64,000 bases of DNA from Shewanella subflava (GTDB lineage: Bacteria; Pseudomonadota; Gammaproteobacteria; Enterobacterales; Shewanellaceae), in the NCBI RefSeq assembly GCF_025971955.1, contig NZ_JAPDMX010000002.1:186001-250000 (forward strand), read 5' to 3'. The notes under the pieces are model-generated. The model saw nothing but the letters and a program-made list of their open reading frames with translations, did not search any database and was not told the DNA's origin. The first letter of the stretch is position 1. Each line of letters starts with the position of its first letter. Both the position numbers and the translations under genes were made by a program. Shown in pieces: positions 18,246 through 26,975 of the stretch.

Positions 18246-19646
18246 TTAACGGGTTAATTTTAAGCGCTCTGGCGAAATAATTAGTTCAAATTGAATGCTA
18301 TCTATGACTGGTTTGAGTGTTTTGACATCAAACTTTTTGCCATAACGTCCGTAAGTGATGTTTTGATAAGCATGACCGACAATTTGTGCCACTAATGATT
18401 CTTCTATTTGCCGTTGTTTAAGCTCATCAATAAAAGTGTGCCTAAATGAGTAAGCTGTTGGGCGCTTGCCTGCTGTGAAGTTAAGTTGGTCGAGTAATTT
18501 GCCAAATTCACGGCAAAAGGTATGTGACCAGTTACCATCATGACTGGGTTGATAATGAAATAACGGCTTTGTTTTTGATGCCCGGTCAGCGCGTTTTTTT
18601 ACAAAATCCATAAACCCCAGTTCAATCAGTTGCTGGTGTATCGGTACTTTGCGTTTTGATTGCTCTGTTTTGAGTTGTTGGCCTGCACTGGCGTTAGTGA
18701 TGTTCATTAAAGTGACACCGTCTTTGACTTCAATATCATGAATATGCAACTGACAGGCTTCTGCTGGGCGTAAGCCGCCATACATCATGAGTAGCGTTAT
18801 CCATTTAAAGTCCTGGCTTTTGTCGATAAAGGCGGTTGAGTTTAAAACCTGCTTAATCTGGCTCGCTTGCCAGCGCAAACGCGCTAAATCGTGTCCAGCC
18901 TGATTAGCGGGTTTAGTGAGCTTGACTTCATCAAACGGGTTTTCAGTGGTGTAGCGCATGAGTTTGCACCATTTAAAAAATTGCGACACAGCAGCTAAGT
19001 AATCTTTGTTACTTTTATGGCTTCTGCCCTCCTCTAATAAACAGTCTTTATATTCCATTGCTTCTGCACTTGTTATCGCGCTGACATCATCTAAATGGGT
19101 GCGTTCAATGAAGTGACCAATACGTTGATTAAGCTGTTTGACCGTTAAGGCTGAGACAGACTGCTTTTGTTTGGAGGTAATAAATTTAGATAATGCGTTA
19201 CACAAATTTACATTAACCATTGAATATAAACTGCTTTTATTCTCTACTTTATTTAACGATACCCGATTATCGTTATAGGGATAATTGTCATATGTCGCAG
19301 TATTATGTGCTAATTGCGTTGGTCGAGTGGGTATAAATTGCGTAACTTCCCGCACTGGCTTGGCGTTATCATCAAGCGTATCTGTTACCCCTACAAAGCC
19401 TGCTCGGGCATCATTAATCAACGCATTAACCTGAGTTTTAAACTCATCGGGCTGTGATTGTGGCGTTAAGTTGCTGATTAATGGTCGTAAGATACCCGCT
19501 ATCACTAGGTTTCGGCCAATAGCGATAGAGCGTTGTTTGGTAAGCAGTGATACTTTGATGTCGGCAGAGAAGCCTTTATCACGCAGATAAACTGGCAACA
19601 CCATGCGGGTATAGTAGGTACAATTTGTGGCGCGAAATAAGTACAT
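18246..19646 (-). CDS. Tyrosine recombinase / phage-type integrase
   Basis: A 466-residue integrase placed next to the tRNA-Ser 3' end, transcribed away from it. An N-terminal SAM-like core-binding region (about 150-235) precedes the catalytic domain. In the catalytic domain the first Arg is in GGLRPAEACQLH, the second box is AYSFRHTFIDEL, a GHA motif follows, and the likely nucleophile Tyr is in NITYGRYG. The start at 19646 gives MYLFRATNCTYYTR, a P4-like integrase N-terminus. The gene appears intact, so excision of the 3.3-kb element is possible, although no excisionase was recognised. Confidence 0.93.
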   Translation of the reverse strand: MYLFRATNCTYYTRMVLPVYLRDKGFSADIKVSLLTKQRSIAIGRNLVIAGILRPLISNLTPQSQPDEFKTQVNALINDARAGFVGVTDTLDDNAKPVREVTQFIPTRPTQLAHNTATYDNYPYNDNRVSLNKVENKSSLYSMVNVNLCNALSKFITSKQKQSVSALTVKQLNQRIGHFIERTHLDDVSAITSAEAMEYKDCLLEEGRSHKSNKDYLAAVSQFFKWCKLMRYTTENPFDEVKLTKPANQAGHDLARLRWQASQIKQVLNSTAFIDKSQDFKWITLLMMYGGLRPAEACQLHIHDIEVKDGVTLMNITNASAGQQLKTEQSKRKVPIHQQLIELGFMDFVKKRADRASKTKPLFHYQPSHDGNWSHTFCREFGKLLDQLNFTAGKRPTAYSFRHTFIDELKQRQIEESLVAQIVGHAYQNITYGRYGKKFDVKTLKPVIDSIQFELIISPERLKLTR

Positions 19647-19702
19647 ATGTCTCAGTCATCCGTTTTTGGCCTGAGAATATGATTTTTCAAATGCTAGAAA
19701 GC

Positions 19703-19732
19703 AAAAAAGCCATTGATTATCAATGGCTTTTT
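19703..19732 (-). terminator. Rho-independent terminator of tRNA-Ser
   Basis: AAAAAAGCCATTGAT pairs with ATCAATGGCTTTTT just downstream of the tRNA on the minus strand. The same hairpin type recurs at the two other island boundaries. Confidence 0.8.
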
Positions 19733-19740
19733 CACTTTAA

Positions 19741-19770
19741 AATATGGCGGAGGGATAGGGATTTGAACCC
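19741..19770. repeat. att site within tRNA-Ser (30-bp direct repeat)
   Basis: Identical to 16444-16473. It covers the last 26 nt of tRNA-Ser plus 4 bp beyond, so insertion regenerates the full tRNA. Confidence 0.88.
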
Positions 19771-19834
19771 TAGAACGGGGTAAACCGTTGCCGGTTTTCA
19801 AGACCGGTGCATTCGACCACTCTGCCATCCCTCC
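19745..19834 (-). tRNA. tRNA-Ser(UGA)
   Basis: A 90-nt class II tRNA with encoded CCA. The acceptor GGAGGGA pairs with TCCCTCC, the anticodon loop reads CTTGAAAA (anticodon TGA), a long variable arm is present and the T loop is GTTCAAATC. It serves as the integration target of the neighbouring island. Confidence 0.95.
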
Positions 19835-20058
19835 GAACGCGGCAAATAATATAAGTATCTCGGGTGCTTGTAAACTATAAATTTAAAAATAAATGCTAAA
19901 TGTTCAGCATTTAACCGTAACGATGTGTTTTTATTCAAAACGATTAAACACTGGGCACATAATAACGGCTTGATAATCTAATTGCTTATCGGGTGTTGGA
20001 TTCATTTAAAGACTTTGCAGCGCATTATGCTACTATTTGAGTCATTATCTTTTGGTTA

Positions 20059-21831
20059 TTGTCCATTTATCACTTTATGAATTCAACATTACTTCCCAGT
20101 GCCAAACTTGCGCCGCAATTCCATGTGCCTAAAGAGGTGCCAAGTACTTTTTATCCTAGCCATTTGCTATTAGGGCAAGACAGGGTTGTTAGTAGTTTTA
20201 AATTAATGAGCAAACTTGCTGGTCAGCACTTCTTTTTAGCTGACTTTCCAGGCATTGATAGAGTCGATTTTATTGACGCATTGTGCACTCAAGTTGATAC
20301 TCCAACCGATCAATTTCTTGTGGCCACTAAACCCGCTGATGAGAATGCTGTTACCTTCAAATGGCAGCCTCAACGTCCTCCTGAAAATGTTGGCACGATT
20401 GCAAAGCAACAATCACTTTTTTGTTATTTACAGGGCCAGATTAAAAGGCATGACTTAATTGGGAAAATGCAAAAAACAGATAAAAGTAGTCAATATAAGG
20501 CTGGTGCGTTAGCCTCAAACCACTTTGTATTTATTTGTTTGCATTCAATCTGGAAACGCGAAGGACTTTGGGAACTGCTGTTACAAATCCTATCTGATGG
20601 TGAGTATCGCATAAATCAGGAGTTAGCGCCCATTCCGCTGAATTGTAAAATCATTCTGGTGGGCTCAGGCTTATCTTATAGTCATCTAAAAAATGAAGAT
20701 CGATTCTTCAGCCAGCATTTTCCATTGCTTGGCGAAATAAGCTATGAGCTAGATTTAACAAAATATTCAGAAAATCAGTACGTACAATGGTTGGCGACGC
20801 TGGCTAACAAGCAAGGAATTGAACTTGAGGAGTCAAGTATTTTGCCTCTACTTTGGTACAGCGCCCGATTAGTTGAACATCAACAAAGATTAAGTTTAAG
20901 TATGTTAGATATGCGTTTGTTAATGGCTCAAGCAAAAGCGCTATCACCAACTTCGTCATTAATGCCCACCAGTAATAGTATTAATAGCAATGCCGTTGCC
21001 AATGCCCTTGCACAGTTGAAATATAGGCATAATAGTTCTGAAATCTATTCAGCACAAAGCTTTGATGACAACTTCATTAATTTGCCAACTGAAGGTGCTA
21101 TGGTTGGGCAAATAAATGGATTAACTGTAATTGACTCCAGTGACTATTCTTATGGCGAACCTGCACGCATTACCACATCGGTACATTATGGTGATGGCGA
21201 AGTTGCTGATATAGAAAGAAAATCTGAGCTTGGTGGTAATATCCACACAAAAGGCATGATGATTTTATCTGCTTGCTTGTACCGCATATTCGGACGAGAT
21301 GCTCCACTCCATTTAAATGCCAACATTGTATTTGAACAATCCTACCAAGAAATTGATGGCGACAGCGCCTCACTTGCAGAATATTGCTGTTTAATGTCTG
21401 CTATTGCTGAACAACCTATTTTGCAATCGTTAGCACTAACAGGCGCATTAGATCAATTTGGTAATGTACAGGCCATTGGTGGCGTCAACGAAAAAATTGA
21501 AGGGTTCTTTAACCTCTGCGCTCGTCGAGGATTAACGGGGGAACAAGGGGTTATTATTCCTAAAGCGAATGTGCTGCAATTGAACCTTGAACCAGAAGTG
21601 ATTAAGGCTGTGTCCGATGGCAAGTTCCACATTTATGCGATAGAACATATGGACGAAGCTGTGGAGCTATTAATGGCTTTACCTGCTGGCGTGGCGAACG
21701 AAGATAATGATTTCCCGCCAGATACACTTTATGGCATGGTTCAACAACGTCTTGATCGATTAGCAGGGCAAGATGATGATGTTGAGCTAGGTTTTATTGC
21801 TAAATTATTAGCAAAGTTAAGAATTATATAG
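20059..21831 (+). CDS. Lon-like (LonH/YcbZ-type) AAA/S16 protease-family protein
   Basis: A 590-residue protein with a divergent N-terminal ATPase-like region (about 1-330) and a C-terminal Lon S16 domain. The S16 serine lies in DGDSASLAEY and the likely catalytic Lys in GGVNEKIEGF. Its position directly before fabA and its length match Escherichia coli YcbZ. The N-terminal Walker A motif is poorly preserved, so ATP hydrolysis is uncertain. The start may be the TTG at 20059 or the ATG at 20077; neither has a strong ribosome-binding site. Confidence 0.85.
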   Translation: MSIYHFMNSTLLPSAKLAPQFHVPKEVPSTFYPSHLLLGQDRVVSSFKLMSKLAGQHFFLADFPGIDRVDFIDALCTQVDTPTDQFLVATKPADENAVTFKWQPQRPPENVGTIAKQQSLFCYLQGQIKRHDLIGKMQKTDKSSQYKAGALASNHFVFICLHSIWKREGLWELLLQILSDGEYRINQELAPIPLNCKIILVGSGLSYSHLKNEDRFFSQHFPLLGEISYELDLTKYSENQYVQWLATLANKQGIELEESSILPLLWYSARLVEHQQRLSLSMLDMRLLMAQAKALSPTSSLMPTSNSINSNAVANALAQLKYRHNSSEIYSAQSFDDNFINLPTEGAMVGQINGLTVIDSSDYSYGEPARITTSVHYGDGEVADIERKSELGGNIHTKGMMILSACLYRIFGRDAPLHLNANIVFEQSYQEIDGDSASLAEYCCLMSAIAEQPILQSLALTGALDQFGNVQAIGGVNEKIEGFFNLCARRGLTGEQGVIIPKANVLQLNLEPEVIKAVSDGKFHIYAIEHMDEAVELLMALPAGVANEDNDFPPDTLYGMVQQRLDRLAGQDDDVELGFIAKLLAKLRII

Positions 21832-21845
21832 TGATCGGAGTTGTT
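21832..21845 (+). promoter_or_regulatory. FadR-like operator upstream of fabA
   Basis: TGATCGGAGTTGTT closely follows the FadR site known upstream of E. coli fabA (TGATCGGACTTGTT), with one difference. It touches the stop codon of the preceding gene and lies about 60 bp before the fabA ATG. In enterics FadR activates fabA from such a site. Confidence 0.65.
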
Positions 21846-21906
21846 TAGCGTACACGTGTTCGCTATCTTGTTGCCATCAAAAGTCATTCTAGTGGTATTG
21901 AGATAA

Positions 21907-22422
21907 ATGGAAAGAGCAAATAGTTTCACTAAAGAGCAACTCGTCGCCTGTGGGCATGGCAATCTTTTAGGGCCAAACCGCCCACGTTTACCAGTCGACA
22001 ACATGTTAATGATGGATAGAATTGTCACCATTAATGATCATGGCGGTGAGTTTGGTAAAGGTGAAATTATTGCTGAACTCGATATCACCCCAGATTTATG
22101 GTTTTTCGATTGTCACTTTATCACTGACCCTGTGATGCCCGGTTGTTTAGGTTTAGATGCGATGTGGCAATTAGTGGGTTTCTATTTAGGATGGGAAGGT
22201 GCTGATGGCAAAGGTCGCGCACTTGGCGTAGGCGAAGTTAAGTTTACCGGGCAAGTATTGCCCAATGCCAAGAAAGTGACCTACAAGCTTAATATTAAGC
22301 GTACAATACATCGCAAACTGGTGATGGGTATTGCTGATGCCACCATGGAAGTTGATGGCCGTCAAATCTATTCTGCGACGGATTTAAAAGTGGGTGTGTT
22401 TAGCGATACTTCCACATTTTAA
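21907..22422 (+). CDS. fabA: 3-hydroxydecanoyl-ACP dehydratase/isomerase FabA
   Basis: 171 residues, the standard length. It makes trans-2- and cis-3-decenoyl-ACP, the branch point to unsaturated fatty acids. Catalytic His70 (WFFDCHF) and Asp84 ([10 protein letters not shown]) fall at the same numbers as in E. coli. A FadR-like site precedes it and a clear terminator follows. Confidence 0.98.
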   Translation: MERANSFTKEQLVACGHGNLLGPNRPRLPVDNMLMMDRIVTINDHGGEFGKGEIIAELDITPDLWFFDCHFITDPVMPGCLGLDAMWQLVGFYLGWEGADGKGRALGVGEVKFTGQVLPNAKKVTYKLNIKRTIHRKLVMGIADATMEVDGRQIYSATDLKVGVFSDTSTF

Positions 22423-22444
22423 ATTAACCACATTTTCAAACAAA

Positions 22445-22468
22445 AATGCCCTCGTTAATGAGGGCATT
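22445..22468. terminator. Bidirectional terminator between fabA and rmf
   Basis: AATGCCCTC pairs with GAGGGCATT around a 6-nt loop, with A-rich and T-rich flanks. It serves fabA and probably the convergent rmf. Confidence 0.8.
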
Positions 22469-22496
22469 TCTGTTATTAAAGAACAAGTCGTTCAGA

Positions 22497-22673
22497 TCAC
22501 TTATTAAATAACCCACTCATTCTGCCATCAACGCCTTCGCGCCAACCACCAAGCCACTGCGAACGAGAGTCTAATCCAGCGTAGGGGCACAATTCCTTAG
22601 AGCGCCCTCCTACTCCAGCTTGGAATCCTTTTGAAAAAGCTCTATCTAAACGATCTCTTTTTTGTCTTTTCAT
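22497..22673 (-). CDS. rmf: Ribosome modulation factor
   Basis: 58 residues beginning MKRQKRDRLDRAF, with the conserved GRSKELCPY and RSQWLGGWREG motifs of RMF. It drives 70S ribosome dimerisation into 100S particles in stationary phase. It is convergent with fabA, the arrangement found in enterics. Confidence 0.95.
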   Translation of the reverse strand: MKRQKRDRLDRAFSKGFQAGVGGRSKELCPYAGLDSRSQWLGGWREGVDGRMSGLFNK

Positions 22674-22820
22674 GCAAGCGTCCTCGTTTGTTAATCAAAC
22701 AGACTTGGCTTAATGTCGTCAAGTCGGACTATAGGAATAGCTGTTTTTTTAAGCTAGATCAACTCAAAAAAACACCGATTATACTGGCTTTTGTTTAACA
22801 TATTGAGAATAAAAATAAAA

Positions 22821-22848
22821 AAAAATCGAGAAAAATTTCTCGATTTTT
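22821..22848. terminator. Terminator after the DUF3466 gene
   Basis: AAAAATCGAGAAA pairs with TTTCTCGATTTTT around a short loop. It lies 45 bp beyond the stop of the minus-strand gene at 22893. Confidence 0.75.
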
Positions 22849-22892
22849 TGGGTGTCATAGTCTACGAACTTCGTAAACTCATGAAGGAAAAG

Positions 22893-24800
22893 TTACTTTA
22901 ATGCGCGTCTTCTTAACCACAGTAAGGGCAATGCAAATAACCACGCAAAACTTGCAGCACCTTTACGTTCATAAGGTTTATCTTCTGGTACGTCAGTAAA
23001 AGTACAGGCTTCACCAGAGGTCGGTTTTAGCACAACCATACGCGGCAAATACGATGTAACCGGATCACCATTACCACTTAACTCAAATAATGGCTGTTTA
23101 GTAACCTCATCTAAAATAAGGTTGCCATTGATATCAAACTGATAACGCGGTTTACGAATAAATGCAGTACCTACAATAGTGCCATCTTCATTGATGCTAC
23201 TAGCTTCAACGACATAAATATCTGATTCATAGGTTAAGGTTTCACCTGTACCATCTTGAATCGTGATTTTTTTACGTTCCCAGGAATTATCACCTGTCGC
23301 GACATAACCTTTAGACTCACAAACTAAACGATCATTTAGGTTAGTAAACTCTTTATCGTTGTAATTAAATAAAAACCCTGCTTTTGGACGTGGCCTTTCT
23401 TTGTCATAAGTGACTTCAATATAACCTACAACCTGACCTTGGTTATTTATATCTTTAGCTTTACTGCTTAAGTCAGAAATACCGGGGGTAAAATCTGCAG
23501 GCGTGACGGGGGCCTCACCTGCTGTATTGGTATCTAACGTGAAAAATTTATCACGTAGATAACCACCAATGTATTTACGATAATTACCAATTAAAATGCC
23601 ATTATCATTGATATCGTAAGCCATAGAAGAATAGACTTCGTCATCATTAAAATTAACCCAATTGTATTTGTAGTCACCATTGGTATCTTTTTTCCAATAT
23701 GCGGCATCTTGACGTAATCTATCTGTATCACCATTACGGTATACGTGCGAACGTCCAACAACATCAGCGTTGTTGTTGATCCCTAATCCCTGTGCGGTAA
23801 AGACTAACGTTGAATCGGTAGGTGGCGTCAGGCCTAAAGGCAACTCTGTCACTAATGGATTACCAGCACTATCGATATTATTCAAGTCCCATACTAGTGC
23901 ACGGGTTTGATATTGGACATTACGACGATTGTTATTCACATCGGGATATTGATCTGCTTGAACACAAACATCGATCGGAACAGGAAATTCTGGTTGTGCA
24001 TTAAAATCATCAATACACCTATTGATTCTATCTTTACTAAAAGACGCTAAATCGGTACTACCGTAACCCACAGCAATATTGTTTTCATTGACAGCAGCGG
24101 CTGCAGACCAACCACCTAACTCTACGGTTGCGGCAGGTTTATCACCTTCAGCGACTCTTGAAAAAGTGGTATACGGCGGCACTAAAGGTAATTCAGCCGC
24201 GGGTTCTGTAGCAGTATTTACGGCAACTCCACGTAACTCAAAATCACGGTAATACCAAAAGTCTTGATCTTCTAAAGAGCCAACATAGGGTAACTTTTTT
24301 TCCGGCGCGGTGTATGAGCCAACTTTGACATTGTTACTATTTAAACCATAGAAAAAAGTGTCAATGGAATTAACAATCGGTGCGCCTTCGCTATCAGTTG
24401 AACCTGGTGCAGTTGTACCTGCAATACTGAAAAACTCAGGTTTCCAAGATTGGGCAGCATTGGCTGCAGCAGTAAAGGTAAAGTTGTTCGCTTCGATAGG
24501 TTTGAAAATTGAATAAGTGATCTTTTCTTCAGGTGCGATACCGTCTTCAACATCAACTATGCCATCATCAACATCATCGACATCGAGTTTCTTTTTACCC
24601 TTTGATATACCGACTAATTGATCATTAGCATCCACACCCATTGCATAACCATTGCGGGTGCCATCAAGCGTACCAAGCAAGTCATATGTGGTTTCATCTA
24701 AATTAACAATTTCATATACGGGTGCGGCTTGAGCATTACCAATAACGCCCAATACACCGATAGAAACAAGTGATAAGGCTTTGTCTAACTTTAACTTCAT
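22893..24800 (-). CDS. DUF3466-family exported protein with C-terminal sorting-like tail
   Basis: 635 residues. A signal peptide (about 1-25, ending AQA) is followed by repeated units in which phrases such as DINDNGILIGNYR, DINNQGQVVGYIE and SINEDGTIVGTAF recur. These are the typical HAF/DUF3466 repeat motifs. The C-terminus has a short hydrophobic helix followed by LRRRALK, as in GlyGly-CTERM-type proteins handled by rhombosortase, though a clear GG is missing. It follows uup by 26 bp on the same strand. Function is unknown; probably exported and surface-exposed. Confidence 0.85.
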   Translation of the reverse strand: MKLKLDKALSLVSIGVLGVIGNAQAAPVYEIVNLDETTYDLLGTLDGTRNGYAMGVDANDQLVGISKGKKKLDVDDVDDGIVDVEDGIAPEEKITYSIFKPIEANNFTFTAAANAAQSWKPEFFSIAGTTAPGSTDSEGAPIVNSIDTFFYGLNSNNVKVGSYTAPEKKLPYVGSLEDQDFWYYRDFELRGVAVNTATEPAAELPLVPPYTTFSRVAEGDKPAATVELGGWSAAAAVNENNIAVGYGSTDLASFSKDRINRCIDDFNAQPEFPVPIDVCVQADQYPDVNNNRRNVQYQTRALVWDLNNIDSAGNPLVTELPLGLTPPTDSTLVFTAQGLGINNNADVVGRSHVYRNGDTDRLRQDAAYWKKDTNGDYKYNWVNFNDDEVYSSMAYDINDNGILIGNYRKYIGGYLRDKFFTLDTNTAGEAPVTPADFTPGISDLSSKAKDINNQGQVVGYIEVTYDKERPRPKAGFLFNYNDKEFTNLNDRLVCESKGYVATGDNSWERKKITIQDGTGETLTYESDIYVVEASSINEDGTIVGTAFIRKPRYQFDINGNLILDEVTKQPLFELSGNGDPVTSYLPRMVVLKPTSGEACTFTDVPEDKPYERKGAASFAWLFALPLLWLRRRALK

Positions 24801-24826
24801 GAAAACTATTCCTGTTTTATTATTCT

Positions 24827-26743
24827 TTATTTTAATGACTCAAGCTCTTCCCAACGCTCAAAACATCTTTCTAAATCTTGTTCAGTGGTCGCCAATAATT
24901 GCAATGTAGTATTGACAACATCTTGTGCTTGACTGTAAAAGTCGCCATCACTGATTTTTGCCTGTAAGGCTTCAATCTCTTGCTCTAATTGTTCCATTCG
25001 AGCAGGCAGTTCGTCTAATTCGCGCTGCATTTTATAAGACAGCTTTTTGGCTGGTTTTTCAGCGGCCTTTACAGGCTTGATTTCTTTTACTGCAGGAGCT
25101 TCGACAACCGTTTGAGCTGCAGGTTCCTCAGAATAAAATTTAGCCCCTTGAGAAACCGCATCTTGGTAACCGCCAACATACTCACTCCAATGGCCGTTGC
25201 CCGCAAACCACCAGCTGCTGGTCACAGTGTTATCAATAAAGGCTCGGTCATGGCTTACAATAAGCAAGGTACCTTCAAAATCGGTAAGTAGAGACTCTAA
25301 CAACTCTAGTGTCTCAATATCAAGATCGTTTGTTGGCTCATCAAGAATGATTAAATTGGCTGGACGCAATAATAGTCGCGCAAGCAATAATCGGTTTTTC
25401 TCTCCACCAGATAAGGCTTTAACAGGGGTTCTGGCGCGCATTGGCGAAAACAAAAAGTCTTGCAGGTAGCTCAAAATATGGCGATCTTGGCCGTTTACCG
25501 TGACGGTGCTTTTTCCTTCACCCACGTTTTCTTCAACGGTTTTTTCAGGATCAAGCGCTTCGCGATATTGGTCAAAATAAGCCACTTCCAACTTAGTACC
25601 CACTTTAATTTCACCAGCTTGGGGTTTTAGCTGATCGATTAACAACTTAATTAACGTTGATTTACCGCAACCATTTGGGCCAATTAAGGCAATTCTATCG
25701 CCACGCATAACGGTTGAGCTAAAGTTTTTAACCAGATTTTTTTCTGGGATATTGTAATCAACATTTTGAATATCGAAAACCAACTTACCAGAACGCTGGC
25801 CATCTGAAACCACCATTTTGGCATTGCCTTGTCGATTTAAGCGCGCCATACGTTCTTGACGTAATGCTTGCAAGGCTCTAACTCGCCCTTCGTTACGTGT
25901 ACGACGAGCTTTAACGCCTTGTCTTATCCAAGTTTCTTCTTCTGCTAACTTTTTATCAAACTGGGCATTTTTCTCGGCTTCAACTCTAAGCCATTCTTGT
26001 TTGCCGTCAAGGTAAGCTTGATAGTTGCCAGGCCATGAGGTCACCACACCACGGTCTAAATCAACAATTCGCGTTGCCATACGTTGAATAAAGCCACGGT
26101 CATGACTCACAAACACGATTGCACCTTTAAAGCTCATCAAAAATTGTTCAAGCCATTCAATGGTATCAATGTCTAAATGGTTGGTAGGTTCATCAAGTAA
26201 GAGTAAATCTGGCTCGCTCACTAACGCCCGGGCAAGTGCCACTTTACGCTGCCAACCACCTGATAATTCCGTTAACGGTTTATCTGCATCAAGGCTCAAT
26301 AATTCGCATGTTTGTATGATGCGAGAATCTAATTGCCAACCATTATTATGATCAAGAATATCCTGAAGAGGTTGCATTTGCTTTAACATGCGCTCCATTT
26401 CTTCTGGGGATGCATCGGCAATGTCATGGGATAATTGATGATATTTTTCTAATGCTTCACCTATTTCCTGAAGCCCTGCGGCGATATAAGCATAGACGGT
26501 GCCGGTTTCAGCTTTAGGAGGATCTTGTTGTAAACGACTGACATTAACATCGTTTGAAATGTTAAATTCACCGTCATCGAGTAGTACATCACCCGACAAA
26601 ATTTTCATTAAACTTGATTTACCCGCCCCGTTGCGACCAACAATACACACTCGCTCACCGGGTTCAATGGTAAAGTCGGCATTTTGCAATAACGGCGTGT
26701 AACCATAGGCCAATGAGCCATTAGTAATTCGAACAAGACTCAC
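24827..26743 (-). CDS. uup: ABC-F family ATPase Uup
   Basis: 638 residues with two ABC domains and no membrane segment. Walker A motifs are GRNGAGKSS and GPNGCGKST, signatures are LSGGWQRK and LSGGEKNR, and Walker B regions end in DEPTNHLD and DEPTNDLD. A C-terminal coiled coil (about 575-635) is the Uup-specific DNA-binding extension. ABC-F proteins act on ribosomes; Uup affects precise transposon excision and replication-linked structures. It lies 1 bp from the glutaredoxin-like gene. Confidence 0.95.
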   Translation of the reverse strand: MSLVRITNGSLAYGYTPLLQNADFTIEPGERVCIVGRNGAGKSSLMKILSGDVLLDDGEFNISNDVNVSRLQQDPPKAETGTVYAYIAAGLQEIGEALEKYHQLSHDIADASPEEMERMLKQMQPLQDILDHNNGWQLDSRIIQTCELLSLDADKPLTELSGGWQRKVALARALVSEPDLLLLDEPTNHLDIDTIEWLEQFLMSFKGAIVFVSHDRGFIQRMATRIVDLDRGVVTSWPGNYQAYLDGKQEWLRVEAEKNAQFDKKLAEEETWIRQGVKARRTRNEGRVRALQALRQERMARLNRQGNAKMVVSDGQRSGKLVFDIQNVDYNIPEKNLVKNFSSTVMRGDRIALIGPNGCGKSTLIKLLIDQLKPQAGEIKVGTKLEVAYFDQYREALDPEKTVEENVGEGKSTVTVNGQDRHILSYLQDFLFSPMRARTPVKALSGGEKNRLLLARLLLRPANLIILDEPTNDLDIETLELLESLLTDFEGTLLIVSHDRAFIDNTVTSSWWFAGNGHWSEYVGGYQDAVSQGAKFYSEEPAAQTVVEAPAVKEIKPVKAAEKPAKKLSYKMQRELDELPARMEQLEQEIEALQAKISDGDFYSQAQDVVNTTLQLLATTEQDLERCFERWEELESLK

Positions 26744-26744
26744 A

Positions 26745-26975
26745 CTACTCTCCTAAAAATTGCGTCAATGCTGACGCATCAAATGGCCAACATAACTCGC
26801 GCTGACCACAAGCAAAAACCGGTATAGATGTACCATAACGCGCAGCTAATTCTGCTGATTCACAAATATCGACATGCTTAAAATGTACCTTTGCTTGTTC
26901 AACCAAGGCCAATGCCAATTCGCATAAATGGCAGCCATCGGTATGATACAAGACATATTTAATTTCATTTTGCAT
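26745..26975 (-). CDS. Glutaredoxin-like protein (DUF836 family)
   Basis: 76 residues with the thioredoxin-fold start [19 protein letters not shown] is the redox motif and the conserved cis-proline is in TSIPVF. It overlaps the rlmKL stop by 11 bp and precedes uup by 1 bp, so the three are co-transcribed. The partner is unknown. Confidence 0.88.
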   Translation of the reverse strand: MQNEIKYVLYHTDGCHLCELALALVEQAKVHFKHVDICESAELAARYGTSIPVFACGQRELCWPFDASALTQFLGE

